Shown: positions 19,607-29,276, counted from the first letter of the stretch. The stretch is DNA of 64,000 bases from Oscarella lobularis (GCF_947507565.1 NC_089180.1:2356001-2420000); one strand, 5' to 3'. The notes: generated by a model not told the origin, from the letters alone. Program-made: numbers and translations.

Positions 19607-22018
19607 CTTCCAGTTATCGAACGACCACCTGCTCCTCTCGACGACTTGCTTTTACGACAAACGCCAGATTCGGTTCACTTCCTGATGAACATCCGTTCTT
19701 ACAATTCCGCATTTCAGATGACGTCTATGGGATGCAAAGAAAGAAGACCCGGAGCAGGGTGGAATCCGTGCTTTCGAATTCAAGGAAGTGTTTATCATTT
19801 GATTGGAAGTCTAACTCCTGAGGCTGATAGAAAAGCGCAATTTGTTCAAATCTACTTCTTGGGCGATGGAAATGAGCAAGTTGCTACAAGGACCACCGCT
19901 GTTCCGGGTCTAAATCAAAGAATTGTTTCCGATCTCCAGCGAATGCTACATGAAAACAATTCGTATATTCGCAGCCTAAAACAAGCTCAGTTTGTTTCTC
20001 AAGACAGCGAAAGTTACAAGGTCGTCATTGACGCTGAAAAACGACCGAGTCGTCAACACGCCCGTAGATACAACGTTCCATCCTGCAACGATGTCGCAGT
20101 GTTATTGGTAGGAGAACAAAAGGGGAAACGAGATATCGTCCTCAGAACACAAGATAACATCCTTAGAAAGATCTCTGAGACTCACCGCAGCTACGATCCA
20201 CTGCAATACCCTATTCTCTTTCCACGCGGAGAAGACGGATTCTCTTTAGCGCAACCGTCGCCCGTTGGAGAGAAAGTCACCGCTATGAAATTCTACGCCT
20301 ACCGGTTGATGGTCCGTCGTCAACCGGATTTCAACACGCTACTTCGGTGCAGACGAGCAATGCAGCAATATGTCGTAGACATGTACGTCAAGATCGAAAC
20401 TGATCGACTAAATTTCGTGCGATACAATCAGAAAGAGTTACGAGCCGAGACGTATTCAAATTTTGCTGATGCTCTACTCACTGACAACGCCGATCCTCGC
20501 GACGTTGGGCAAAAAGTAGTACTACCTTCGTCCTTCAGCGGCGGACCGCGTTACATGCATCAACGAACTCAAGATGCAATGTCATACGTTCGGAAATTTG
20601 GCAAACCATCGCTTTTTATTACCATGACCGGTAACCCAAAGTGGCCGGAGATACAGCAAGAACTCTTCCATCGCCAGCAAGCGAACGATCGACCCGATAT
20701 CGTTGCCCGCGTTTTCCATTTAAAGAAAGAAGCTTTTTCAAATGTTTTGACAAAGGAGTGCATATTTGGAAAAGTGTCAGCTCACGTCTCTACGATCGAA
20801 TGGCAAAAGCGAGGACTTCCTCATGCTCACATTTTACTTTGGCTGGCAAGTCCGCTAATGCCGGGCGAGATTGACGCTATTATTTCGGCGGAAATTCCTA
20901 ACAAGGACAGCAATCTCCGTTTGCATGATATTGTTGTCACAAACATGATGCATGGACCGTGCGGAGAAACGAATCTTTCGTGTTCTTGCATGGAGGATAA
21001 TAGATGCAAAAAGGATTTTCCAAAAGATTTCTCTCAAGAGACGGTTTGTGGTAATGATGGTTACCCACTCTACCGTCGGCGCAGTCCTGGACAAGGCGGT
21101 CATACCTGCACTAAAATTGTTAACGGGCGTACCGTTGTTATAGACAACAGATGGGTCGTGCCGTATTCTCCGTACCTCTGCGACGCGTTTAACTGCCATC
21201 TCAATGTGGAGGTGTGCAACAGCATAAGAGTCATACAGTACGTCATCAAGTATCTTATGAAAGGATGCGACATGGCATCATTTGTTCTGCAAGGCATAAG
21301 TCCCAACGACGAAGTATCGCTTTACCAAGCAGCACGATACATTAGCTGCAGTGAGGCGTGTTGGCGAATTTTCGGATTTTCAATCCACGACCGATATCCT
21401 TCAGTTGTCCAACTGCAAGTTCATCTTCCTAACGGACAACGAGTTCTCTTCACAGAAGAAAATGCCTCCGAGATAGCCGCATCGCCGCCCAATACAACAT
21501 TAACAGCCTATTTTAAATTATGTTTGAAATATCAGTCAGCGGACAACGAAGTGAGAAGTGCCGATGAAGAATTTATCCAGCATTTACCATATATATCCGT
21601 TTCGGAGTATTTCATTTTTGAAAACACAACAAAGACGTGGAAGCCTCGCAAAACTGGCAAGTCCGTTCAATTGCCTGATGGGAGGTTGACCAATTTTAAG
21701 CAATCGGCTGTTATTGGACGAATTCACGCTGTCAGCCCGAAGCAGACAGAGTGCTTTTATGTTCGTCTCCTTTTGCACCATCGATTCAACTGCACGTCTT
21801 TCCTTGACCTTCGAACTGTCAACGGCCAAGTGAAAGACACTTTTCGCGATGCCTGCCTCGCGCACGGCCTTTTACAAGACGATTCCCACTGGAGACGCTG
21901 CATGGAAGAGGCTTCAGTGTCTGCATCACCTTACTCCATGCGACACCTTTTCGCTGTATTGCTAACTTCTTGCAACCCGTCAGAGCCACTAAAACTTTGG
22001 GACGCTAATAATGGCTAA
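19604..22018 (+). CDS. Helitron Rep (HUH nuclease) with N-terminal domain
   Basis: The 804-residue frame begins with an ATG supplied by the neighbouring Tigger sequence; the usual CCxxGK zinc block is therefore lost. Helitron-like N-terminal features follow: SYNSAFQMTSMG near residue 35 and GSVYHLIGSLTP near residue 65. The Rep HUH motif is GLPHAHILLW (H407, H409) and the tyrosine motif is QYVIKYLMKG (Y546, Y550). Rep nicks and joins one strand in rolling-circle transposition. The frame stays open through the Rep domain but stops at 22018, just after PLKLWD, where the helicase domain should begin. No stop interrupts Rep, so loss looks recent. Confidence 0.85.
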   Translation: MLPVIERPPAPLDDLLLRQTPDSVHFLMNIRSYNSAFQMTSMGCKERRPGAGWNPCFRIQGSVYHLIGSLTPEADRKAQFVQIYFLGDGNEQVATRTTAVPGLNQRIVSDLQRMLHENNSYIRSLKQAQFVSQDSESYKVVIDAEKRPSRQHARRYNVPSCNDVAVLLVGEQKGKRDIVLRTQDNILRKISETHRSYDPLQYPILFPRGEDGFSLAQPSPVGEKVTAMKFYAYRLMVRRQPDFNTLLRCRRAMQQYVVDMYVKIETDRLNFVRYNQKELRAETYSNFADALLTDNADPRDVGQKVVLPSSFSGGPRYMHQRTQDAMSYVRKFGKPSLFITMTGNPKWPEIQQELFHRQQANDRPDIVARVFHLKKEAFSNVLTKECIFGKVSAHVSTIEWQKRGLPHAHILLWLASPLMPGEIDAIISAEIPNKDSNLRLHDIVVTNMMHGPCGETNLSCSCMEDNRCKKDFPKDFSQETVCGNDGYPLYRRRSPGQGGHTCTKIVNGRTVVIDNRWVVPYSPYLCDAFNCHLNVEVCNSIRVIQYVIKYLMKGCDMASFVLQGISPNDEVSLYQAARYISCSEACWRIFGFSIHDRYPSVVQLQVHLPNGQRVLFTEENASEIAASPPNTTLTAYFKLCLKYQSADNEVRSADEEFIQHLPYISVSEYFIFENTTKTWKPRKTGKSVQLPDGRLTNFKQSAVIGRIHAVSPKQTECFYVRLLLHHRFNCTSFLDLRTVNGQVKDTFRDACLAHGLLQDDSHWRRCMEEASVSASPYSMRHLFAVLLTSCNPSEPLKLWDANNG

Positions 22019-22380
22019 TTGAACGAAGCATTCTCGCTCCGCATAACGATACAGTAGACGAAGTAAACCATCTTATACTTCAGAGAATTCCAGGTGACAC
22101 CGTCACCTATCAATCGATCGACACTGTTCGACACGAAGAAAATCCAGTCATTTATCCCACCGAAGTTCTCAACTCCTTGAAGCCTTCCGGACTGCCTCCT
22201 CACCTACTTCAAGGACAAACGCTCAGGGTGACCGGCGTTCATCTTCGTCAACAATGTTTCAGTCATGATCAGTTCTACGTAGCCTGCAGTCGTGTATCAG
22301 CAAAAAGAAATCTCTACCTATACTTACCGTCGGAAGAGACATCCGTTCGCAACGTTGTCTATCAAGAAGTCTTTTCTTAG
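19607..22380 (+). mobile_element. Helitron, 5'-truncated and internally deleted
   Basis: The segment holds a long Rep/helicase coding region followed by a helicase C-terminal exon-like piece. Its 5' end is cut by Tigger sequence at 19606/19607. I could not identify a convincing CTRR plus hairpin 3' terminus after 22380, so the right limit is only the end of coding homology. Confidence 0.75.
22019..22380 (+). pseudogene. Helitron helicase C-terminus, two deletions
   Basis: In a different frame from Rep, the sequence reads ERSILAPHNDTVDEVNHLIL and SLKPSGLPPHLLQ, then directly GQTLRVTGVHLRQQCFSHDQ, FYVACSRVSAKRNLYLYL and a stop at 22380. The first deletion removes helicase motifs I-IV between Rep and ERSILAP, shifting the frame. 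The second removes the block normally between SGLPPH and the (K/S)QGQTL motif. The surviving CSRV block is the conserved helicase C-terminus. Such a product could not be a working helicase. Confidence 0.8.
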
Positions 22381-23044
22381 AATAACTGTACTTGCTTTTA
22401 AACAATATGAACTGACTAAAACATAAATTATATATATACACTGCACGCGAAAAGAACTGGAATATAGTATGTGTCTTTGTAACTATATGTTTACATCCGG
22501 GCCGCGCATACACGGGTCCAATTCCATTTTCAGTCAGGAGGCGAAAACGGGACGAAACAAACTCGCAGAACAACAAACTCACCCGGAACAGGGGTAAGAG
22601 ACTTTATTTCAATCGAGCGTGGACGCATTGCTGTCCCTACGAGCCAATGCGACACTAACTCCTGTTTCCCAGTGTTTCTTTGCTTACGCGTTCCGAAGTA
22701 TCCCCGTATTCTTTTTTAGGACATGGCGCATCGCCTGCATCGAAAGTGAACAAAATGTTGGAGCCCCATGAAGGGCAAGGAAAGCGCACTGAATGGAAGA
22801 AAGAGAACTTCGTCGGATATTCCTTTCACTCGGCGCACTCTCGATCGGGATGTCATGCAAATGCCGTCGAACAACGCTGTCTGGAGTGCATCATAAGATA
22901 AGAGCTAAATGTTTCGATTTGGTGTCAGTGGTTCTTCTTTGGATATTTTAAATGTAGGAGGAATTCGCAATGCACCTTCAATCAACCAATGCAACGGTCA
23001 CCGACCATAAATTCTTATAAACAAGCAATTCAGATAAATAAATG
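22381..23044. other. Spacer between two opposed Helitron pieces
   Basis: Contains 22680-22901, a 73-residue frame with no known motif. Helitron 3' termini of both neighbours should lie here, but I cannot identify a CTRR end with a stem-loop by eye. Confidence 0.35.
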
Positions 23045-24313
23045 TTAATCAAGTCTACGCCTTTTCGCCGAAGACGATCCACTTTCGCAATCATCCATTG
23101 CGATTGATTCGTCCTCACTTCCATTTCGCTTTACATCACGCAAAATTCCGTTAATGATCCGACCATCAAAGCCCTCGACAAACAACAGATGCTCCTTCGT
23201 CACATCGCAGACTTGCACACCCGTCAATAATTCGACAACATCTTTACACGCGTCCACCGCCACTCTGTCACCATTTCTCCCCACCAACTTCAATTCGGCG
23301 CTCACTTTGACAAGATTACCCAGAACTCGCTGTGACACATGGCACAGACAGCAGTCCCCAATCCTCGCACCGTCAGCATACATCACACGACCCCGGCAAG
23401 CTTCCATCGCGCACTTCACATACTTCTCCAAGCCGCCGACACCCATGATGACAGCTCCCTTTATCTCCATCTCCACCGCTTCTCCTTTCCCTTTCACCTC
23501 CAAACCCACGCACTCAGCTCCGATATCCTCAACTTCTTCAAAATTCCAACCTTCGGCGCCCGACAGACTCTTTTCTCCCAAGAAGTCCTTTACACGGACA
23601 TCTTCCAATCGAAACGGCTGCTGAACGGCATTGTGAACAGCGTCAGATTGGGACGAAGGTCGTCGTTGGACTTGTTCTTGGTAATTTTCGATAAAATGGA
23701 TTTGGAGAAAACTGGGTTCGCTGCCAGGCGAAGGCGTGAGAGAGCCTACTAAGTGGTAGACTTGACCTTGAACTTTGAAATTAGGCATAAATCCTGAATA
23801 TCTAAAAATGTTCTTTGCTCCAAAAGACGTCATTTGAAAACAGGAATTGTACATGCAAGCGCGCGATCGAAAACGGAGAGATGGAGGGTCAGTGTCGGTG
23901 AGAATTTGTCGCAAAGGAGTCGTAGGCAAAGGCAGGGGATCTACTTTGCCGTTAGCGCAGCACATGGATTCCGGTTCTTTTTTCTCCTTCAACGCCCGAA
24001 ATGCGGCTCGACTCGGTACAGACCGTAACTTGAAGACAAAGGGTTGCCTTCGCCGCAAGGGTGGTGCAAGCGGTGGGGGTTCCGGTGTCGGTGGTTGAGC
24101 AAGGTGTGGCGGATATGGTATTGGTAGGGGTTGTGGTGCCGGTGGCGTTGATGGAAGAGGCGAAGGTGGCGAAATGGACTTTGAAAGCGGTTGCTGGGTG
24201 GCTGGCGTGAAAAATGTTATTTGGAGAAAAGCTTTGTTTTGCCGCTTTGGCCTTTGCAGAAATTTCTGGTCACAATTTCCGGGACAAACAGATGTAGTGC
24301 CCAGAAAGGCCAA
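23045..24313 (-). CDS. Rep N-terminus fused to an RPA-like ssDNA-binding domain
   Basis: This uninterrupted 422-residue frame has a Pro-rich segment (about 40-87), a CCANGKVDPLPLP block (about 118) and MYNSCFQMTSFGAKN. FKVQGQVYHLVGSLTP and FLQIHFIENYQEQVQRR follow to about residue 218; all are Helitron Rep N-terminal features. The rest is different. It contains KYVKCAMEACRGRVMYADGA then DCCLCH, a four-Cys ribbon like that in the RPA70 C-terminal domain. It also has OB-fold-like strands (VKVSAELKLVGRNGDRVAVD, DVVELLTGVQV) and a basic end, AKRRRLD. RPA-like proteins are known Helitron cargo and bind single strands. The Rep nuclease and helicase are absent, so this is either a deletion fusion or a distinct non-nuclease protein. 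Confidence 0.7.
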   Translation of the reverse strand: MAFLGTTSVCPGNCDQKFLQRPKRQNKAFLQITFFTPATQQPLSKSISPPSPLPSTPPAPQPLPIPYPPHLAQPPTPEPPPLAPPLRRRQPFVFKLRSVPSRAAFRALKEKKEPESMCCANGKVDPLPLPTTPLRQILTDTDPPSLRFRSRACMYNSCFQMTSFGAKNIFRYSGFMPNFKVQGQVYHLVGSLTPSPGSEPSFLQIHFIENYQEQVQRRPSSQSDAVHNAVQQPFRLEDVRVKDFLGEKSLSGAEGWNFEEVEDIGAECVGLEVKGKGEAVEMEIKGAVIMGVGGLEKYVKCAMEACRGRVMYADGARIGDCCLCHVSQRVLGNLVKVSAELKLVGRNGDRVAVDACKDVVELLTGVQVCDVTKEHLLFVEGFDGRIINGILRDVKRNGSEDESIAMDDCESGSSSAKRRRLD

Positions 24314-24547
24314 AAGTTCTGGAAATTCTTCTTAGGTAATGTCGCTGCTAAACTTTCCTAGTGCTTTGCAATCTACTATTTCAACAGATCTGCCCAGTAC
24401 AAACAACTTGGCCATGCAGTCCCGTCTTGTCGATTACCAAACTGTGACTTATCCACGTCGGAGGAAAAGATTCATCCCAATGTTTAGAAAAGGCGACTTT
24501 AGACAAATAAAGGCTGTCTCTTTTGGTGAATTCTTGCCAATCACATA

Positions 24548-24615
24548 GCTGCCAACTCTCCCCATTTAGCGGGAGAACTCCCGCTTTTGAGGCAAAAATT
24601 GGCCTTTCGCCCGCT
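24548..24615. repeat. Fragment of a CTGCCAACTCTCCCGC-type MITE
   Basis: GCTGCCAACTCTCCC...CTCCCGCTTTTGAGGCAAAAATTGGCC here matches, in inverse orientation, the right part of the element at 25569-25832. Confidence 0.75.
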
Positions 24616-24664
24616 TTCTAAAATGACGTTTTTCTCCCGCTTTGGGGACTTCCCTAGAACTATA

Positions 24665-25480
24665 CCGTATTACCTCGCTTAGAAGCACATGCGCTTCTAC
24701 GCGAAAAACGGCCCTAAAGACTTTTACTTTTTATCCTCTACTTATAAGCGCATGTGCCTGTAAATAAATTTTTTTTGAAGATATTGTATGCTTTTACATT
24801 GATATGATGCATATCATTTGCATATTGTATAGTATTTTCATTGACGGTCTTTTCCAGTCTAGTCTTAATTTCTTCATTTTCATCTGCACTGCTAACTTGG
24901 TCATCTTTCTTCCTCTGTTTCTTTGTCTTCCTCATCAGTTCCTTCAACGTCCGTTCCTTCATCATCCGTTGTCGTCTCACTCTCTTCTTCAACTTTCTTC
25001 AGCGTCAGACGTGCCGCCTAACCCAAGAATTTTTCGATGACGAGAGTGATATTGAACACCGGTGCCTGCACTTGAAGGAATGAAACTGCATCCAACAAAT
25101 GATCTTTTAATAAAATCCTTGTCAAGGTCCTTCCAGCATTGACTCACCCAATCCGCAACTTGGGTGTAAGAGGCTGATCTTCTATTGCCACTTCTTGTAT
25201 ACTGACATTCGCCATCTGCAAGCCATTCTGCCCACTTTCTGCGCATCATTTCCTTGAAAGGCTTGTTCCAATAGACATCGCAAGGTTGCAAAAGTGGGGG
25301 AAGTCCGGACGGTATGAAAACGGCCTTTGTTTGATGATGTCGCGTTAAGGTTGAAAGAGCTTTTTGTTAATATGACTTGCGTGTTTGTCGTAGAAGAGAG
25401 CCCCTTTGGCACGAAATAGAGAGTTTGGGCGGCACTTTCACACTCGCGTAAACCAACTAATGAGGAGATCAGTCGTCATC
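24665..25480 (-). mobile_element. pogo-like element, 3' part
   Basis: The right side in minus orientation ends at TACCGTATTACCTCGCTTAG (from about 24663), which resembles the terminal repeat of the MITE at 41042. Inside it GCACATGCGCTT (about 24686) and AAGCGCATGTGC (about 24747) form an inverted pair. The transposase C-terminus lies further in. The other end is missing. Confidence 0.6.
24901..25480 (-). pseudogene. pogo-like transposase C-terminal part
   Basis: On the minus strand, MTTDLLISWFTRV and FRAKGALFYDKHASHINKK (second Asp region) are followed by LQPCDVYWNKPFKEMMRRKW (third Asp block, LQPxDV). ASYTQVADWVSQCWKDLDKD and FIKRSFVGCSF come next, then an acidic tail ending EEDKETEEER before a stop at 24901. 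Two frameshifts separate these. In the second-Asp block the usual WDSFRxH appears as YDKHASH. Fragment of a cut-and-paste pogo transposase. Confidence 0.75.
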
Positions 25481-25568
25481 GAGCCTCCTTTGGCTAACTT
25501 CAATGACGACATCTCTAGAAAAAGTTCCTTTTGGAACTTTCTTCGAGCCTTTAAATATTATTAAAGCA

Positions 25569-25832
25569 TACCTGCCAACCTTTGAAGCCAAAGCGGGAGA
25601 ATTTTGAGTGCCACGCCCCCCCCAAATTTCTAGATTATCTCTGCGTGTGAGTCTCGACGCTTTATAGGAATTGCATGTATTACATGGAATGGCAACTTAA
25701 TTTATTTAATTAATAAAACAACGGAAACGACAATTTTAAAATACAGGAATAGCATCATTCCTCCCGCCGGCTTTCTAAAAAAAGCGGGCGGGAGGCCAAT
25801 TTTTGCCTCAAAAGCGGGAGAGTTGGCAGCTC
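25569..25832. mobile_element. MITE with CTGCCAAC termini
   Basis: The left end is CTGCCAACCTTTGAAGCCAA and the right end, read inversely, is CTGCCAACTCTCCCGCTTTT. Both share the GCGGGAG motif, giving imperfect terminal repeats around about 265 bp of non-coding sequence. A second, partial copy lies at 24548-24615. Confidence 0.6.
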
Positions 25833-26081
25833 TGTCAAAGAGGTCAAGAAACACGAAGCCGACACCAATCGATGGCGGTATTGAAGTCGTACACAGTTTA
25901 CACAAGGTAAATATAAGAAAGCGGGGCACGAGCGGCGAGTACAGCTTGAGCCAGGGCGATTGAAGCGATGATGCAATTCCAGCATGAACAGCCAAGTTCA
26001 GCGTGCTCGTCTTCCATAGCATTCCATACATGGCGCGTCTCGATTGTTAGGTTTGTCACGTTTTTAAAGGAGGGTCTATCT

Positions 26082-26150
26082 AATTACCTAATTAACTAAT
26101 TATCCAATTAGTGACGCATTAAATTATTGCCTAATTAGTGACTGGTAGCG
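26082..26150. repeat. CTAATTA repeats ending in the CAGTCACTAATTAGG repeat
   Basis: Degenerate CTAATTA units run to 26130-26150, which is the exact reverse complement of 8365-8385. Confidence 0.7.
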
Positions 26151-26392
26151 CACTGTAAGGTGGGGGGCCAACTACAGTGGAGCACTTTGATACTGGAGTC
26201 AGGCAGTTTAGCCATAATCTCCAGTTCCTGCTGTTTTAACGAGAGGCAGCACTGAGTGGTCAACGGCCGACGCTGAAGCTTCCGCGACTAACGTTGAATT
26301 CTGTCCAATGTCTGACGCTTAGATTTCACCATGGGTTGTAGGCGTCCATTCAGCAGTCTCAGAGCGAAGTGCAAAAAGTTTACCGTAACAGA

Positions 26393-26556
26393 TCTGTAAG
26401 CTTCGCCTCAAGGTTTTCTTCCGACTGTCGAATGTCTCCACGAAGTGCTTTTATCTCGTCCTCTAAAGCACGAATTTCCCTTTGATCAAGCTTGCTTTCA
26501 CTGAGCAAGCTTTTTATCTCATGAACTGGCTTTGATGCATTGTTCTCCGCAGAGTT
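26393..26556 (-). CDS. Coiled-coil peptide segment
   Basis: Read on the minus strand without an ATG, the segment gives VHEIKSLLSESKLDQREIRA, LEDEIKALRGDIRQSEENLE and AKLTDLL. This is a clear heptad pattern with hydrophobic a/d positions. It may be an exon of a coiled-coil gene. Splice limits are unclear and it is next to a hAT 3' flank. Confidence 0.4.
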
Positions 26557-26683
26557 AAAAGAACGGTTAGCGGCGCCGTTGGCGCGGCGAAAATTTTTTG
26601 GGGGCGTGGTTATTTGGGATAGAGCGTGGTTTTTCGTAGAAGTATATATATCATTATATTTGCAAAGAATTTTTTATAAAAAA

Positions 26684-27103
26684 CTATGATAATACATTAA
26701 TTCTACGATTCTTTGCACGTCCCCAAACATCAACGGCCAATGAAAAATCAAATTCTTTGCCCTCGGGACCTTCTATTGCTAACATTAGTAAATTGTTTGT
26801 TACTACTGAATTTAGCCAATTCCGCAGTGGGGTTTTGATTCTTTTGAGCGCCGAAAACCCACGCTCACAGTCAGCAGTAGATGCCGGAATCAAAAGTCCA
26901 ATCAACGAAATTTTGAAAAGGTTCGGGAAGATTGATTTGAAGTCCTTATTTTTTACAACAGAGTTCATCACGTCTGACGCATCATAGTTCCTAACCGGTA
27001 AGTGGTTTTCCTCGCTAACCATTGAATTCTTAAGTGTTTGCCATTCCGTCTTTAGCGTGGTGTTGTCTTCCTCATCAAACAAATCTTGAAAATGGGTTTT
27101 CAA
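26684..27103 (-). pseudogene. hAT transposase C-terminal dimerisation domain (ZNF862-like)
   Basis: The 139-residue frame contains FPNLFKISLIGLLIPASTAD, CERGFSALKRIKTPLRNWLN and LLMLAIEGPEG. The P-x-STADCERGFSALKRIKT-x-LRN block is the hAT dimerisation region as found in ZNF862/KIAA-type hAT proteins. No catalytic core or zinc finger is found upstream; the minisatellite begins about 90 bases beyond. Confidence 0.85.
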
Positions 27104-27189
27104 AGTTATTGCATCGTCGCAACCGTATTCTATGAAATCTATGGCGGTATATTTGTGTCAAAAATAAGAGCTTGAAGTAACAACAGGAC

Positions 27190-27590
27190 TTCGAAGCAAC
27201 AACGTTGTTGTTATGTTCAAAGCAACAACGTTTCGGTGTTGTTGTTTCGAAGTCATGCTGTTGTTGCTTCGAAGTGCTATTGTTGTTGCTTCGAAGTGCT
27301 ATTGTTGCTTCGAAGTCATGTTGTTGTTGATTCGAAGTGCTATTGTTGTTGCTTCGAAGTGCTATTGTTGTTGCTTCGAAGTGCTATTGTTGCTTCGAAG
27401 TCATGTTGTTGTTGCTTCGAAGTGCTATTGTTGCTTCGAAGTTATGTTGTTGTTGCTTCGGAGTGCTATTGTTGCTTCGAAGTCATGTTGTTGTTGCTTC
27501 GAAGTGCTGTTGTTGCTTCGAAGTACTGTTGTAGCTTCGAAGTGCTATTGTTGCTTCGAAGTGCTATTGTTTTGACCATTGCTTCGAAAA
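27190..27590. repeat. TTCGAA minisatellite (TTGCTTCGAAGTGCTATTGT units)
   Basis: About twenty units of 18-24 bases share GTTGCTTCGAAGT followed by GCTATTGTT, CATGTTGTT or GCTGTTGTT. Each contains the palindrome TTCGAA. All plus-strand frames are open with LLLLRSAIVASK-type repeats, which is a property of the array and not evidence for a gene. An inverted variant (AACAACGTT) sits at the left edge. Confidence 0.95.
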
Positions 27591-27799
27591 TGACGCATAA
27601 AACTCATCTAGATGAAAACCACTGCCAATCTTAATTTGCGTTTTTTTAAACGTACAGTACCAAAGCGACAGAAAGAAGATATTTTGCAATTTTTTATTCG
27701 AGAAACAAGCTACAAGCGTGATTGCAGCTAAGAAACGCAACCCTAACACAACACAAGTAATCACTGCAGTAGTGTCAATGAGGTGAGGCGACCGATAAA

Positions 27800-28290
27800 T
27801 CAAATTTGGCCAAAGTGTGCCAGTCCTCCTTTAAAGCCAAAATTGAGCTTTTCAAAAAACGTTGCATCATCCGGATGTTGTGAAGGCAAGGTTAAAACGA
27901 CAGAACACGTGTTGGCAGTTGGCAGATTTGACGTGTTTGAGAACTTTAGCATCGCTGTCTTTCCAAAGCCCAATGGTGGAATTCTAGAAGCTCCAGTAAA
28001 GAACGCAATCACTTCTTCCAAGGAGAAGAATCCATGCATCAGTTAAATCTATGAAATACGTTTCTTGTGTAAGTAAAATTTATTATTTCGGATTACCTTC
28101 GCAATTGTCAAGATATCTTTCAAACATCAAGTACGTCGCGGTTTCGCTCTGCCATTGCTCTTCGTTGTGCTCCTTTTCCACGTACACGACTGTTTCAAAT
28201 AATTTTAACAGTTTTTCTAAAACAGTGCTTCTAAAGCAATTACGCAAAATTTTAGTGATCATAGTCAGGTCATAGCGCATGGGACAAAGT
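27800..28290 (-). pseudogene. HECT-type E3 ubiquitin ligase C-terminus
   Basis: The 3' exon reads FSLEEVIAFFTGASRIPPLG, FGKTAMLKFSNT and LPTANTCSVVLTLPSQHPDD, then a stop at 27800. The F-TGA-x-RIPPLGF block and the Cys of TANTCSVVLTLP, the catalytic thioester position, identify the C-lobe of a HECT domain. An upstream exon (28097-28280, donor GAAG-GTAATC) reads LTMITKILRNCFRSTVLEKL and MFERYLDNCEG. Joining the two across the acceptor at 28049 gives the wrong phase for the HECT frame, so the copy is probably defective, or the true splice differs. Confidence 0.7.
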
Positions 28291-28384
28291 ACATTATAAT
28301 TTATTTTTTATTTATTTTTAGTTTGGCGACTGATGTCTAGCGCAGATAATGAATAATGCATTTTTAATATTGTGTTTGATGACA

Positions 28385-28600
28385 TTAGTTCGTTGTCACC
28401 TTAGCTGCATCATTAGATATGTCTACTGCTGAGCTAAGATATTTCCTTGATGCTTTGAATTGGTGTTGGGTAGCTTTCCGGTTGTCCAGTTTTAACGCAA
28501 ATTCTTTTCTATCCTCTATAGATTGCCTCTGGAAGGTTTCCTGTTCATTCGTTGTCAACACTTGCTTTGCGATCCTCGCGAACAAGTATACGCGTTTATG
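28385..28600 (-). CDS. Open frame upstream of the HECT remnant, unknown
   Basis: A frame of about 70 codons on the minus strand reads ARIAKQVLTTNEQETFQRQS and a Lys/Arg-rich continuation to a stop. It may be another exon of the HECT gene or unrelated. No motif is recognised. Confidence 0.25.
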   Translation of the reverse strand, partial: HKRVYLFARIAKQVLTTNEQETFQRQSIEDRKEFALKLDNRKATQHQFKASRKYLSSAVDISNDAAKVTTN

Positions 28601-28737
28601 TTTTGCTTGAATTACGCCTTATATGGCCCAATCACAGGGCGAGTTGTCTGTGGCGTAGGAGCCAAGTAGCTGTTTTAACCGTTTACGCATTCGAATGTTT
28701 TTATAGGAGTAGCGTTGTCGTACGCAAAGACGACGAA

Positions 28738-28922
28738 CGCAAAGCAATAGAACAAATAAACCAGAACTTGAAGAAATTACACCGAAAACAGAAGATTAGC
28801 TAAACAGAAAGAGGTCCAAATTTGATGCTTTGCTTGGTATTCTTTTTGAGTTCTTCTATACCGTAGCTGTTATGGATATATTTTCTTCAACTTCTGGTTC
28901 ATTTGTTCTAATGCTTTGCATA
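28738..28922. repeat. Inverted duplication of a coiled-coil coding segment
   Basis: About 43 bases from 28738 (GCAAAGCAATAGAACAAATA...) match the reverse complement of about 28880-28922 with a few mismatches. Read outward-in on its own strand, each arm encodes nearly the same peptide: KAIEQINQNLKKL on plus and KALEQMNQKLKKI on minus. Confidence 0.8.
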
Positions 28923-29217
28923 TTCACTTTGAGCTCTTCCATTGCTGTTATTTGGCCCTGTCAGAAAGTCACTAATAGAAGGTATTGCCACAACTAAGTT
29001 GATATCAACGATGGTTGTCAGATGATCGCCGTTTGTGTAAAACGTTTTGACCTCTTCACCTAGTTTAATTAAAATTGCAAAATTGTGATGTCATTCACTA
29101 GACAGTCAATATAACAGAATGTTTGAATGCATATGTTTGAGTCCATATGTAAACTAAGGACCGGAAAATGTATCTTTCGTAAGCGATTTGTCAATTAAAG
29201 TCTTTGTAAGTTACGCT

Positions 29218-29276
29218 AAACACGACGTAAGTCTTTACTTTTCTACCAAACACGACGTAAGTCTTTATTCTTCAAC
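29218..29276. repeat. Two tandem 30-bp units
   Basis: AAACACGACGTAAGTCTTTA starts at 29218 and again at 29248. Each unit contains a GTAAGT motif. Confidence 0.85.

Noticed and set aside
20569-21306. Several frames of 60-114 codons inside the Helitron Rep gene
   Set aside because: Shadows of the Rep coding frame in other phases and strands.
23154-23752. Plus-strand frames of 137-156 codons
   Set aside because: They are antisense to the recognised Rep-RPA frame and carry no motif of their own.
27190-27590. CRISPR array
   Set aside because: Units are contiguous variable minisatellite repeats without unique spacers, in a eukaryotic context.
27213-27634. Three overlapping repetitive plus-strand proteins (LLLLRSAIVASK units)
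   Set aside because: All three frames of the minisatellite are open, so openness carries no information.
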